Assembly: GCA_028456385.1 (NCBI GenBank) | Contig: JALNQF010000585.1 | Coordinates: 1 to 21,151, forward strand | DNA length: 21,151 nt | Direction: 5' to 3' | Origin: Ophiosphaerella korrae | Taxonomy: Eukaryota; Ascomycota; Dothideomycetes; Pleosporales; Phaeosphaeriaceae | In this document: positions 9,038 through 19,808 of the stretch, one piece after another | Position numbering within the stretch: position 1 is the stretch's first letter | Layout of the letters: each line of letters starts with the position of its first letter | The notes under the pieces: model-generated | What the model saw: only the letters and a program-made list of their open reading frames with translations | The model's database searches: none | Told to the model about the DNA's origin: nothing | Position numbers and translations under genes: made by a program

Positions 9038-12000
9038 TTAGTTTTTCTATTCTTTATACGTATCTACTTTATATACTAGTAGTTCTACGTTTTATAGTAC
9101 TTTCTCTAGTAGTACTATAAAGAATATTAAGTATATCTCTATTTTATCTAGTAGTTTTAGTTTATATATAACTAGTATAACTTCTTTTTCTACTTTATAT
9201 AGTTTTATCTTAATATAATCTAGTTTTAAACTTAATTATTTACTTTTAATATTTCTTTAAATAAGAGTTTCTTTTAGTATTTCTTATTATAGTACTTTAC
9301 TATTTAATCCTATAAGAATTCTATATCTTATTATAGTTAATTATATAATTCTTTATATTTATTTATAAAGTTTTCTTCTCTTATAGACTAAGATACTTTA
9401 AATCTTAGTATTTAATATATATTAGGGTAAAATATATAATTTATAAAGAAGAATAATATTTCTATTACTATATTCTTTATACTATTATACGCTAGCTATA
9501 CTATAAGTAGTAACTTTACCTAATTGTTTTAGTTATAGTTAAAGTAGTATCTTAAGTACTATTCTACTATTTAATTTATACTTTCTAATTCTCTATTTAT
9601 TTATAGATAATATACTATTAATATCTAGTATTTAATTCTTAATTATACTACTATTATTCTTTATAGTTTTAGTATAAATCTTATATCTTTATTTATAATA
9701 ATCTTATCTAAGATACTATACTAGCTAATTATAGTCTCTATAACTTAGTATATAGTAACTTCTATTCTACTTTTTTTTTTATATAGTTTAAAGTATAAGT
9801 ACTTTATAAGTTTATTTACTATTATTAGGATTCTATTATACTTAGCTCTTAATATTAAGTCTTTTAACTTAAGTAACTTTATACTAAAGTCTTTTGTAAT
9901 AACTTTCTAGAGTTATTCTAGTACTTTAATTAGTTATAATATTCTATATAGTATATATCTACTATATTTATTTCTATAGTATTCTATATAGTCTTATAGT
10001 ACTTTTAGAATATAGTAGTTCTATAGTAATCTATCTAGTATTTTATTAATACCTTAGTATCTATATACTAGTAGTTTATAAAATTATTATATAAACTCTT
10101 TTTATATCTTTCTTAGTATATATATTCTTCTATATACTTTTGTAATTCCTTCTTAAATTTTAAGTTTCTATATTTCTTTAAAAGCTTTTTCTATTTCTTT
10201 CTAAATCTATTTATTTAGCTTATTACTTTTTCTCTTAAGTGTTATAGCTATTTTAAGTATATTTAGGAATAGATATCTTTCTTTATTCTTAACTAGAACT
10301 ATACTATTAGTATTTACTTCTTCTTATAAGTCTAGTCTTCTACTTAGAGTATCTATAAATTAATTATCTTTACTCTTAGTATATATTATTTCTATATTAA
10401 ATATTAATAGAAATACTTACTATCTAATATAGTATTATAATAAGTCCTTATTTATTATAAATCTTATAAGATTTATATAGTCTATATAGACTTTTATTTT
10501 ATACTTTACTCTTTTTAAATATACTCTCTATTACTTAAATACTTTATAGATTACTAGTATCTCTTTATTATAAATTAAGTAGTTAAGTTCTACTAGTTTT
10601 ATCTTTTTAGAAAAGTACTGAACTAAGTATTCTTATTTTGTGTCTAGGTCTTCTTGTATTAGTACTATTCTATAGACTAAATTAGTTACGTCTATTTTTA
10701 CTATTACTAGTAGGTCTAGGTTATATATTCTAATAACTAGGTTTTCTATAAATCTCTACTTAATTTAGCTAAATACTTCTTTGTATTCCTTAGTCTATTT
10801 AAATAGTATATCTTTTTTTATACAATTTATTAGTAGTTCTATTAGCTCTAACTAATTAACTATTAGCTTTTTATAAAAGTTTACTAGTCTACAAAACTAT
10901 TATACTTCTTATAAGTTTTTAAGTATTAGCTATTCTTATATTACTTTAATCTTATTTAACTTAATCCTAATTTTTTCTAGTTCTATAATAAATCCTAGAA
11001 TATCTATTTCTTTTATATAGAATTTATACTTTCTTATTATAAGAAATAATTTATTCTTTACTAATCTTTCTAGTACTTTATATATATATTATACATGTTC
11101 TTCTTTTATTTCTAAGAATATAAAGATATTATCTAAATATATAAATATAAATACGTCTAAGTACTCTCTTAGTACTATATTAATTCTTTCTTAGAACGTA
11201 GCTAGTACTTTTATTAACCTAAACAGTATAACTAAGTATTTATATAGTCTATACTATATTCTAAATATAGTTTTCTATTTATCTCCTTTCTTAATTCTAA
11301 TCTAGTAATAAGCGTTTTAGATATCTAGTTTAGTAAAGATTTAAGCTTTTTATAATCTATCTTATATCTTATTAATTTATAGTAAAAAGTATTAGTTTTT
11401 ACTTATAATTACGTTTGTTTTTCTAAAGTCTATATAAAGCTATTTCTTGTCTATCTTTTTTTTATCTATAAATATAAGTCTATATACTACTAAGGATTTA
11501 GATTCTTATATCTATCTTTTTTTAACTATATTTTAGATAAATACTTACTTAATTTTTAATTCCTCTTCTATTTTCCTATAAACTAGGCTCTATACTACGT
11601 TTTTTTCTTATTCTAGTTCTATTTCTAAGTCTTATAGCTAATATTCTAGAAAGTAGTTATTTTATTTAGTAAGTTATTTCTCTTACTTTTTATATTCTTC
11701 TAAGAACTATCCTTTATATAAAGTTATGTTAGCTTTTAATATATCTTTCTTAGAGTAGCTAATTCTTTCTATTCTCTAATTAATCCTTAGATTAGCTAGC
11801 TATAACTATAGTATTCCTAATATTACGTCTTATTTATTATTAATTGTTGTTATATCTATAACTATATTCTTAATTTCTAATTCTCTTAATCTTAATATTA
11901 AAAGTGTTGTTTTAAACTTAATAAGTTCCTAAAATAGTTTTCTTTTAATTATACTTAATTATTAAGAGTATTTCTTTATTATATAGTTTATTCTCTAGTT

Positions 12001-12900
12001 TTCTATAAACTTCTTAGATATAAAGTTCTTTATAGCTCTACTATTAATTATAATTTATACTTTCTTTTCTTAGTATATTGTATTTTTTATAATATATAGG
12101 CCTATTATACTTTCTAGCTTTTCTTACTTAGGTTTTTTTTTAAATTATCTATCTTTTTAGAGCTATTACTTTATTTTACGTTTATAGTTTTTATATTTTA
12201 GATATTTATTATATATATACTTATACTATAGCCTTTCTTTTACGTATTTTTTTAAAAGCTTAGGTCCTAGTCTAATTAATATATATTCTTTATTAGGTAT
12301 CTAGATTATTTCCTAACCTATAATTTGTTTCTTTAAGATTACTCTTATATAGTCTTATCTTTATTTTAGCTATATATAGTTTTATACTTTCTCTTCTCTA
12401 TATAAGTAGTAGTATATATTTAAATATAATACTTATACTATTTCTAGATATACTAGATATTCTAGATCTATTCTCTTATTATCTTATTCCTAGTACTTAT
12501 CTATACTAGGTCTTATTATTATTAGAATATAGTATACTACTAGTACTTATAGTATATAGGCTTTATTAATCTATTATATTTTATTTACTAGGTACTACTA
12601 TTTCCTTTATATAAGTATTCTTCTTACTATAAATATATATTACTCTATTTATTATTAGAATATTATAAACTTTATTACTTTAAGATTATATTCTTTTTAG
12701 TTTTTATACTTCTCTTCTATACTTATAACTAGTAAGTATTTCTAAATAAATTTCTAGTTATTATTTTATTTTACTATATCTAATATTATATAGCTATTAT
12801 AGCTATATATATTTAACTAGGTATATTTTATATCTTTTATATAAATTTACCTTTTATCTATTTACTATTCTTTAGAAAAGACTATAGTAGTTTCTTTATC
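9038..12900 (-). pseudogene. pol relic of X copy B (protease-RT-RNase H-integrase)
   Basis: The polyprotein gene that would supply replication and integration enzymes. RT occupies roughly 11090-11480: a C-x-D-F-R-K type motif, F-T-K-L-D-I with its catalytic Asp intact (11323-11325), L-F-R-L-I relic of the PFGL motif, and the active-site box reading YLDN at 11128-11139 instead of YLDD. In integrase the first catalytic Asp is intact at 9889-9891 (K-D-F motif) and the Glu at 9583-9585 lies in a Q-T-D-G-Q-T-E relic; I could not place the second Asp. The region downstream of the core reads L-D-Y-I-K-I and continues into the chromodomain. Stops are TAA and TAG. The right limit is an estimate. Confidence 0.82.
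9990..9994. other. empty target site equivalent to the solo LTR insertion in copy A
   Basis: A single AGTCT within CTATATAGTCTTATAGTAC. Copy A has the same flanks separated by the LTR at 990-1481 and two AGTCT copies. Confidence 0.85.
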
Positions 12901-12999
12901 TAGTACTAGTTTTTTAGCCTAGATTAATAGGGTCTAGGGCTTTCTCCCTTCTAAGTCTTCTACTAGTAGGTCTATTATATATACTATTTTTTCTAGCTA

Positions 13000-13497
13000 T
13001 ACTTTTATTCTTCTTTCTTTTATTACTACTACTTTATATTTTAATAAAAACTATACTACTCTCTACTTACTAAAAAGATTTATATAGTAGTTATTATTAT
13101 AATAAAAGGTTTAGTAGAGTATTATATATTATACTTCTTTACTTCTAACTACTTTCTCTTAAAATTTAGCTTATACTTTTAGTATTTCTTTTCTATTTTT
13201 AGTTATTTTTAACTAAGTTTCTTTATTTTTCTTAGAATTCTTACTTCTATAATCTTTTATAAAGTATTCTAGCTTTTTATATTTATAATATACTATATCT
13301 TTCTTTTATTTTAATTAGTAGTTTTTTATATAGTAGCCTAGTTTACTATAATTAAAGTATATAAAGTCTTTATTCTTTTTTTTCGTTCTATCCTTATTAG
13401 TATTAAAGATAATAGGGTCTCCTTTATTCTAGTTTTAAGTAGATCTTTTATACTTATTTTTCTTCTATTCTTAAAGATTATTATTAATTTATATTAC
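13000..13497 (-). pseudogene. gag relic of X copy B, downstream part
   Basis: The C-terminal portion of the capsid/nucleocapsid gene on the minus strand. A CCHC knuckle relic at 13318-13359 reads YFNYSKLGYYIKNY, so all four ligands are now Tyr. The segment is cut at 13497 by element C and continues at 20244. The border with protease to the left is not resolved. Confidence 0.75.
13493..13497. repeat. target site duplication ATTAC, left copy
   Basis: ATTAC directly precedes the 5' LTR of element C and is repeated directly after its 3' LTR at 20239-20243. Confidence 0.93.
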
Positions 13498-13585
13498 TAT
13501 TACAATACTAAGTAGTAAGTAAGCTATTATATTGTACACAATTAAGCTAAGTAATATAGCGTTATTAAATATATAACTATTTAGT

Positions 13586-13681
13586 AGTAAATACTTTAGA
13601 GTAAACGCTCTAAAATAAGCGCTCTAGAGTAAACGCTTTAGAGTAAGTACTTAGAAATAAACACTAGATAGTAAGTATATA
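13586..13681 (+). repeat. 14-bp tandem repeat array in the element C 5' LTR
   Basis: Six full 14-bp units at 13586, 13600, 13614, 13628, 13642 and 13656, followed by a partial unit. The typical unit is AGTAAACGCTCTAG, and several contain the palindrome AGCGCT. The array lies just upstream of a TATA-like motif, where LTR enhancers usually sit. The same order of units is seen in the other two C-family LTRs in the window. Confidence 0.9.
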
Positions 13682-13683
13682 AG
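13676..13683 (+). promoter_or_regulatory. TATA-like motif in the element C 5' LTR
   Basis: TATATAAG directly after the 14-bp repeats. The 3' LTR and D have TATATAGG at the same place, so the G-to-A difference is RIP-like. The position in the LTR fits a core promoter, but in sequence this AT-rich the motif alone is weak evidence. Confidence 0.4.
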
Positions 13684-13927
13684 AATATTAATAGACCTTT
13701 ATAGACTATTATATTTAATCTCTTCTTTATACTCTTATCTTAATAGAGTATTATAACTAATACTTTAATTAGATTCTTATCTATCTATTAATACTTATAT
13801 ACCTTGTAATACTCTAATAAGAGCTAACTATTAATTAAGTTAAGTAACTAACTTATTTATTAACCTTACTTATCTTATAGAAGCCTACTTACCCTTATTA
13901 CTCTTACTTAGTTCTAAGGACTTAATA

Positions 13928-14000
13928 TATTAAATACTCTTAAGATAAGTAATACGTTAATAAATATAGATAACTAGCGTGTAGGAGTAACCTATACTAC
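13928..14000 (+). other. leader between 5' LTR and gag, element C
   Basis: A short leader that should hold the primer binding site directly after the LTR. The first bases (TATTAAATACTC) do not resemble a standard tRNA-complementary TGG start even allowing G to A, so the priming tRNA cannot be named. Confidence 0.5.
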
Positions 14001-15700
14001 TACTTCTAAGGTCGATAAGCTAGACTTCTACTATAGAGAATAAAATAAGCTTAAGCTATAGATTTTATAACTTAATCTCTTTTTTAAAGTAGACTAAGTT
14101 TAAGATAAAGATAGAGCTATACTTATATTATCTTATATAAGAGGTAAGGTAGAGAAATAGGTTATACTATACTTTAGGAAATACTTTAATAATAATAATA
14201 GCGACTATAACAAGATATTTAAAGAATAGATAAAGTTTAAAGATAAAGTATAATAAGCCTTTCTACTAGTAAATAAGATAGTAGTAGTAGAGTGCGCTAT
14301 ATAGTAGCTATAATATTACAAGGTAGTAGTAAACTATACTAATAAATTCTAAAGCTACGCGATATAAATAGAATAGAATAACAAGTTATTAATAAGGATA
14401 TTTTAATAGAAACTTAAGAGTAATATTTAAGGTAAGTTAATATATAGTAGAGCTATAATTAAGACGTTAGAAAACTTAATAAAAGAAGTAATTTAAGTTA
14501 ATAACTATATATATAAATATATAGTAGAAGCTAAGAATAGTAAAGTACTATATATAGATAGTAAGAAGTATAAGCCGAAGTATAAGTACTAATATAAATA
14601 TAAGAATAACTAAGTTTAGAGTAGCTATAGATACTTTAGGCTAGACAAGATATATATTAATAACGTAAACCTAGGAAAATAAAAATACTATTACTATAAG
14701 AACCTTAAGAGAGTAGAAAGCTAAAAATACTATAAGTGTAGTAAAATAGAGTACTTAGTAAAGAATTACTAAGTAAAGAATAAGATTATATAATAAATTA
14801 ATATACTTAAGAGGTAAGATAATAATAGAGAAGAAGAATAGAAAGTAATCTCTAGAAGAAGCTAAAAGAAGAGAGATTACAAGATAATAAACTTCTAGTA
14901 GTAAGATATAAGTAAAAGATATAACTACTATAGAATTACTATAAAGCTAAGTAACCTTATAATAAATAATAAAGTAGAAGCTATAAATATACTACTAAGA
15001 GTATAAAGCTATATAAAGAGGTATTAGCTAAAGTAAAAGTAAGCTAGAATAGATACCTTAGAATACCTTTAGCTATACTAGAGAAGGATAGAGTATAAGT
15101 ATAAAATAACGCTATATCTAGGAAAGTAAGTATATATAGCTTAGGATAAAAATAGAAAAGAAAACTAAGAGCTTAAGACTTCTAAATATAAAATAGTACC
15201 TAGAATACTAGAGCTAAAGTAAAAGAATACTAAAGTATAAGATAGATTTATAAAGAAAATCTAAAGACTAGTAGATAGCTACTACTTAGTAAAAGAATAG
15301 TAAAATAAAAAATACTAGATACGTAAAGTAAAGTAAACCTAGTAATATAAATTATTATATACTAATAATAATTAGGCGCTAATTATTATAGATCTAGTAT
15401 TAATATAAGAACTATAATACTAGCTATACTTATATAACCTAAACTATCTACTACTATTATAAATAGGATATTACTATAATAACTACTTACTTACTATTCT
15501 AATAAGATAAGATCTAGATATTTCTCTTATAGGAGATCTAGATATAAATAGAACTAGAAAGAGTATATAAATATAAGATGTAAATAACACCTATAAGATA
15601 AGTAGAAAGCTAAGTACTTTCTAAGTATAACTAAAAAAGATATAAATATAAGTAAAATACTTATAAATAACTAATATATTAATCTAATCTAGTAAACCTA
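14001..15700 (+). pseudogene. gag relic of element C
   Basis: A capsid/nucleocapsid gene in frame 1. Early codons (from about 14017) read K-L-D-F-Y-Y-G-E, then K-L-(E/K)-stop-I-L with I-R-G-K-V-E-K near 14130-14160, matching the K-x-E-x-W...RGKA layout of fungal Gypsy Gag once TAG is taken as Trp or Gln. A zinc knuckle relic lies at 14728-14769 (YYKCSKIEYLVKNY): only one Cys of the CCHC set survives. Frame 1 stays loosely readable to about 15600, which may be a Gag C-terminal extension; I am unsure of that part. No ATG survives, so the start is approximate. Confidence 0.78.
14728..14769 (+). pseudogene. CCHC zinc-knuckle relic, element C gag
   Basis: Fourteen codons with the exact C-x2-C-x4-H-x4-C spacing. 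Ligand 1 (Cys) is now Tyr, ligand 2 is still Cys (TGT at 14737-14739), and ligands 3 (His) and 4 (Cys) are Tyr. All three losses are explained by single RIP-type transitions. Confidence 0.85.
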
Positions 15701-15859
15701 TACGCTAGAGAAGTACAAATAATATAAAGAGATTAAGATACTCTAAGGATTTTAGTAAAAGATTAATAAAGATTATAAGATTAAGTCTTTTTTAAGTAAA
15801 TAGCTAACACTAGATATATATCTAGAAGCTATAATACTATTAATACTAAAAGACTTATT

Positions 15860-16600
15860 AAACTCCTAGTAAAGATAAAAAGAGAAGAAATAAAAGTATT
15901 AATAGATTTAAAGTTATTTATAAACCTAATTATACCTAAAGTAGTAGAATAAGTAGGACTCTAACTATAAGTAAAGAAGATACTAAATCTAATCTATATT
16001 ACAAATAGATAACTAATACTAAAAAACCTAATAGTTAGTAATAACGTAACTATAGAGATTATTATTTAAAGATATAGTATAAAGATTACTTTAAACGTAT
16101 TAGTTTTACCTAATAAAGATATTATACTAAGACTCTTATAGCTATAAGAGTTTAATCCTAGAGTTAATTAGAAAAACTAGAACCTCTTATTTAATAACTA
16201 TAAAGACGTACGTAGATCTAAGCCTATATATTAGTAGTATTTAATAGTAGATAAGAAGGTACTATATAAGATAGTAGCTTTAATAATAACTTATTAAGAG
16301 AGAATAAGTACTTCTATAAGTACTAGTAGAGCGCTAAGCTAAGAAGTAAGAGTAGAAGAGTAATATATAACTCTTAAGATCCTAGAATAATATAAGAAGT
16401 TTAGCTACTTATTTATAGAAAAGATAGATATACTAGTATTACCTAAGTACTAACTCTAAGACTATATAATTAAGTTATAAAAAAGAAAGAAGCTACCTTT
16501 TAAACCTATTTACTAATTAATAGAGAGTAAATTAGTAATACTCTAAGAAAAACTAAATAGAGACCTAAAGAAAAGATATTTATAAGAATCCTTATTATTA
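15860..16600 (+). pseudogene. protease and linker relic of element C pol
   Basis: Frame 2 opens into pol here. At 15899-15907 the codons read L-I-D, the expected position of the retropepsin active-site Asp, followed by I-P-K-V-V-E and V-G-L, which fits the segment after the active site in Gypsy proteases. The S-G-A part of the D-S-G motif is not recognisable, so the active site is altered. Downstream codons lead without a frame change into RT. The start of the protease domain is uncertain. Confidence 0.65.
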
Positions 16601-17130
16601 GTAGGATTTCTAATTTTCTTTATACTAAAAAAGAAAAAACTAATAAGGATATATATAGACTACTAAAAACTAAACAATATTATAGTAAAGGACTAATACT
16701 TACTACTAAATATAGATAAACTCTAAGATAAGCTAAGCTAAGCTAAGATTTTTATAAAGCTAGACCTAAAGGATAGATACTACCTAATATAAATTAAGGT
16801 AAGTAAAGAGTAGAAGATAGCGTTCTAAATACACTATAGATATTATAAGTATATAGTAATACTCTTTAGACTAATAAATATACTAGTAACGTTCTAAAGA
16901 CTAATTAATAATATATTATAAAAATACTTAGATAAGTTTATTATAGCTTACCTAGATAATATACTAATATATTCTAAAGAAGAAAGCGAGTACGTAGAGT
17001 AAGTAATAATAGTACTATAGTACTTAGACTAATATAACCTATAACTAAAGCTAGAGAAGTATAAATAGTATAAGATAGAAGTAAAGTATCTAAGATATAT
17101 AATAGGTATTAATAAAGTTAAGATAAGCTA
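16600..17130 (+). pseudogene. reverse transcriptase relic, element C
   Basis: The polymerase domain of pol in frame 2. Motifs in order: I-D-Y-x-K-L-N-N-I at 16655-16681, F-I-K-L-D-L with catalytic Asp retained (16763-16765), K-I-A-F, L-F-R-L-I relic of PFGL near 16860, and the active-site box AYLDNILIYS at 16946-16975. The second Asp of YLDD has become Asn (GAC/GAT to AAT at 16958-16960), which would abolish catalysis. At least six in-frame TAA/TAG stops fall where the family has Gln or Trp. Confidence 0.9.
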
Positions 17131-17750
17131 AGAAAAGATTAAAGTAGTAGAAGAATAGAAAGAACCTAAGATAGTTAAAGATATATAATTATTCCTAAGA
17201 TTTATTAACTTTAACTAATACTTTATAGAAAGATTTTCTAAAAAAGTACTACTACTTATAAAGCTTATAAAGAAAGATATAATATAAGAATAAAGAGTAG
17301 AGTAGAAATAAGCTTATAAAGAACTTAAGTAAGTATATATTATACTACTAGTTCTAAAGTAATTTTATAGTAATAAGACCCTAGTTATTAAGACTAATAT
17401 ATCTAACCTAGCTTATAGAGTAATAGCGCTACAAGAGTATAAAGAGAAATAATATCTAATTATATACTATTTAGGAAAGTTTATAAAATAAGAAGAAATA
17501 TATAATATATATAATAAGGAGCTACTTATAATAGTTAATATACTTAAATATTAGAGAGCGTATACTAAAAGCGTAGTAGAAGTAATTATTAAGATAGATT
17601 ATAAGAACCTAATATACTTTATAATAAGTAAGAAGTTAAAAGATAAGTAGATATAATAGTTAGAACTACTAAGATAGTTTAAATTTAAGATCTAGTATAC
17701 ACTAGGTAAAGAAAATAGCTAAGTAAACGCGCTTAGCTAAAAACATAATA
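17130..17750 (+). pseudogene. RNase H relic, element C
   Basis: This follows RT in frame 2. The segment at 17393-17404 reads T-N-I-S where Ty3/Gypsy RNase H has T-D-A-S, so the first catalytic Asp is changed to Asn by G to A. The enzyme would degrade the RNA strand of the RNA-DNA hybrid during reverse transcription. The borders are estimates from family spacing. Confidence 0.78.
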
Positions 17751-17849
17751 TTATAAGAAAGAGATAAGTAGTAGAAAAAGCTATACTTTAAGATAATAGA
17801 TAAAGATACCTAGTACTAAATATACAACTAGTAGAGGAATAAAAAATTA

Positions 17850-18660
17850 ACAACTTAGTTAAGATTATAAATAAAGTTCTAGAAGAATTATAGAAAGTAA
17901 TTATATAATAATACTATAACAACTTAGTATATAGGTACCTAGGGATTATATAAACTATAGAACTAATCTAAAGGAATTATAGATTTAGTAAGATAAAAGA
18001 GAAAGTAACGTAGTTTGTTAAGGAATATATAAATTACTAGAAGAATAAGTATAAGATATATATACTCTATAGAGAAATATAAGTAATTAAGATACTAGAA
18101 AAACTATAGATAGATATTATAATAGACTTTATTATAGGACTACTAACGTTAAAAGACCTAGTAATAGGAATAGGATATAATACAATAATAGTAATTATAG
18201 ACTAATTTACGAAATACACTAAGATAGAGAAATTCTAAAGTAACTATATAGTAGATTAGCTAGAATACGTACTACTAGACGTACTAATACAAAGATATAA
18301 GATACTAAAAAGTATTATTAGTAATAGAGATAAGCTTTTTACGTCTAATTACTAGATAACGCTACTTATAGTAATAGAGATAAAAAAGAAGCTATTAATA
18401 GCCTATTATCTATAGATAGATAGATAGATAGAGTAGACTAATAGAATATTAAAAATATACCTAAGGATTTATAGTAATTAGAAGTAGAATAATTAAGTAA
18501 AATACTATATTTTATAAACTATAGGATATACCCTAATTTATTTAAGAGAATACTACTAGGACCTAAGATAGAAGTAGTATTAGTTAGAGTTAAAGATATA
18601 TAAGAACTCTATAATAAAATAAGATAAAAACTAGAAAAAGCTTAGAAATAAAGTATTTTA
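17850..18660 (+). pseudogene. integrase relic, element C
   Basis: Frame 2 up to about 18500. The N-terminal HHCC zinc-binding module lies near 17920-18050; its His and Cys positions read Tyr. In the catalytic core, Asp 1 is retained at 18125-18127 (I-D-F-I-I-G-L motif), Asp 2 is changed to Asn at 18323-18325 (S-N-R-D-K-L-F-T-S, normally S-D-R-D), and Glu is retained at 18431-18433 in the Q-T-D-G-Q-T-E relic. The matching frame then moves to frame 1 between about 18490 and 18515, which suggests an indel. Beyond it, L-K-E-E-D-K-A-Y-L near 18700 and R-L-D-Y-I-K-V match the C-terminal GPY/F-like region. Confidence 0.88.
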
Positions 18661-18939
18661 TATATTAATTAAAAATAAAAAATAGTACCTTAGCTAAAAG
18701 AAGAAGATAAAGCGTATCTTTATATAAAGAATCTATAGATAAAGTAACCTAGTAAAAGACTAGACTATATTAAGGTTAGACTATTTTTAGTTAAAGAAGA
18801 TAATAAGCTAGTAATAAAAATACTAGAACTACCTAAAGATACTAAGGTACACCCTAAGTTCTATATAAGCCTACTAGAACTAGCTAAGCTAAAAATACTA
18901 GTATAGCAACAATTCTAATATTAGAAGGAGGAGGACGAC

Positions 18940-19117
18940 GAGTTTAAAGTTAAAGACCTATAAGGATATTAAGAAATAGGACGCAACGCCTTCTAAAGTA
19001 TATAGTTTCTCTAAGAGTAGCTAGTAGAATAGAAAGGCTACTTAGTAAGTAAAAATATATAAGAACCTAAAGCTAATCTATAGAATTATTAGTAGATACT
19101 TAAGAAAGTAAGAAATA
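18940..19117 (+). pseudogene. chromodomain relic, element C
   Basis: Frame 1, continuing from the integrase C-terminal region (P-K-F-Y-I-S-L-L-E near 18850-18880). The codons read E-F-K-V-K-D-L, then L-V-E-stop-K-G-Y and E-P-K-A-N-L, matching the chromodomain pattern E-x-E-x-I-L...L-V-K-W-K-G-Y...T-W-E-P-x-x-N-L. The Trp of W-K-G-Y is a TAG at 19030-19032, and the second Trp is a TAA just before E-P. This marks element C as a chromovirus, a clade that targets heterochromatin. Confidence 0.85.
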
Positions 19118-19793
19118 AGTATAATATACTAAGATATATAAGATATATAAAGCTATAGCTAGGATATAATAGATATATTAGTAGAAGAAAGTTCTATAAT
19201 AAACCTAACTACGTAGAGCTTATAAAGCGCCCTTAGTTATAATAAATTTATCTAATAAGCTAATAGTAGACTAGATAGTAAGAGAGGAGGTAATATTAAT
19301 AGTAGTAGTAGAATAGTTAAGAACTTACGCTAAGACCTTATTACCTTCTTACTCTAACTCTAACGCTAGGCACAAGGCCTTATAATAAGTACGCTCTTTA
19401 GTAGATTTTAATATTTTCTTATTACGTAGTAAATAAGTAATAATAATAGTAAGAAGTTTTTTATTATTATTAACTTTTTTATAAAACTTTTTATAAGTTT
19501 AATTAAAAGACTTATAAGTTATACTAATATAGAGACGCCTTATATAAGTATACTTAGTATACTTTAGAGTAGAATCTAGTATAATAAAATAAAGAATACC
19601 TAAAAGAGAATAATATAGATAAGGTATTTCTAAAATATAGTTTATAGTAAAGATTTCTAATAAGAGATAAAGTCTATAAGACTATAAGAGAGGTAATATT
19701 ATAGTAAGATAGTTTTTAACTAGAAAGTAAGGTAAACTACTTATAAGCTAGACCTAGCTAATAGAAGCCTAGGCCTAAAGATAGACTTAGCGT
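19118..19793 (+). other. 3' untranslated region of element C
   Basis: About 680 bp with no recognised domain. It contains the least degraded stretch of the element, around 19321-19384, with GC-bearing words such as AGGCACAAGGCC that still hold CpA dinucleotides. A purine-rich word AGAGAGG followed by TAATATTA occurs twice (about 19279 and 19687). Confidence 0.6.
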
Positions 19794-19808
19794 AAGAAAG
19801 AGAGATAG
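19794..19808 (+). promoter_or_regulatory. polypurine tract of element C
   Basis: AAGAAAGAGAGATAG directly abuts the 3' LTR start TATTATAATAC. It serves as the plus-strand primer in reverse transcription. It is one of the few long purine runs and fixes the LTR boundary. Confidence 0.9.

Larger units (their letters stand above)
13498..13927 (+). repeat. 5' LTR of element C
   Basis: 430 bp, beginning TATTACAATAC (ancestral TGTTACAATAC) and ending GGACTTAATA (ancestral CA end changed to TA). It contains a 14-bp tandem array (13586-13681), a TATA-like TATATAAG at 13676-13683, and a T/C-rich stretch near 13721-13740. It aligns end to end with 19809-20238. Confidence 0.95.

Noticed and set aside
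13586..13681. CRISPR-like array
   Set aside because: The 14-bp units are directly adjacent with no unique spacers, lie inside an LTR and recur in the partner LTR.
13928..13945. A tRNA primer binding site or a Tf1-type self-primer after the element C 5' LTR
   Set aside because: The bases do not fit a TGG-type start after allowing RIP, and the partial match to LTR sequence is too short and too AT-rich to mean anything.
18900..19000. A surviving functional coding segment because of the GC-richer GAGGAGGACGACGAG run
   Set aside because: It encodes an acidic run normal before a chromodomain, is followed in frame by several TAA/TAG stops, and simply lacks CpA/TpG sites for RIP.
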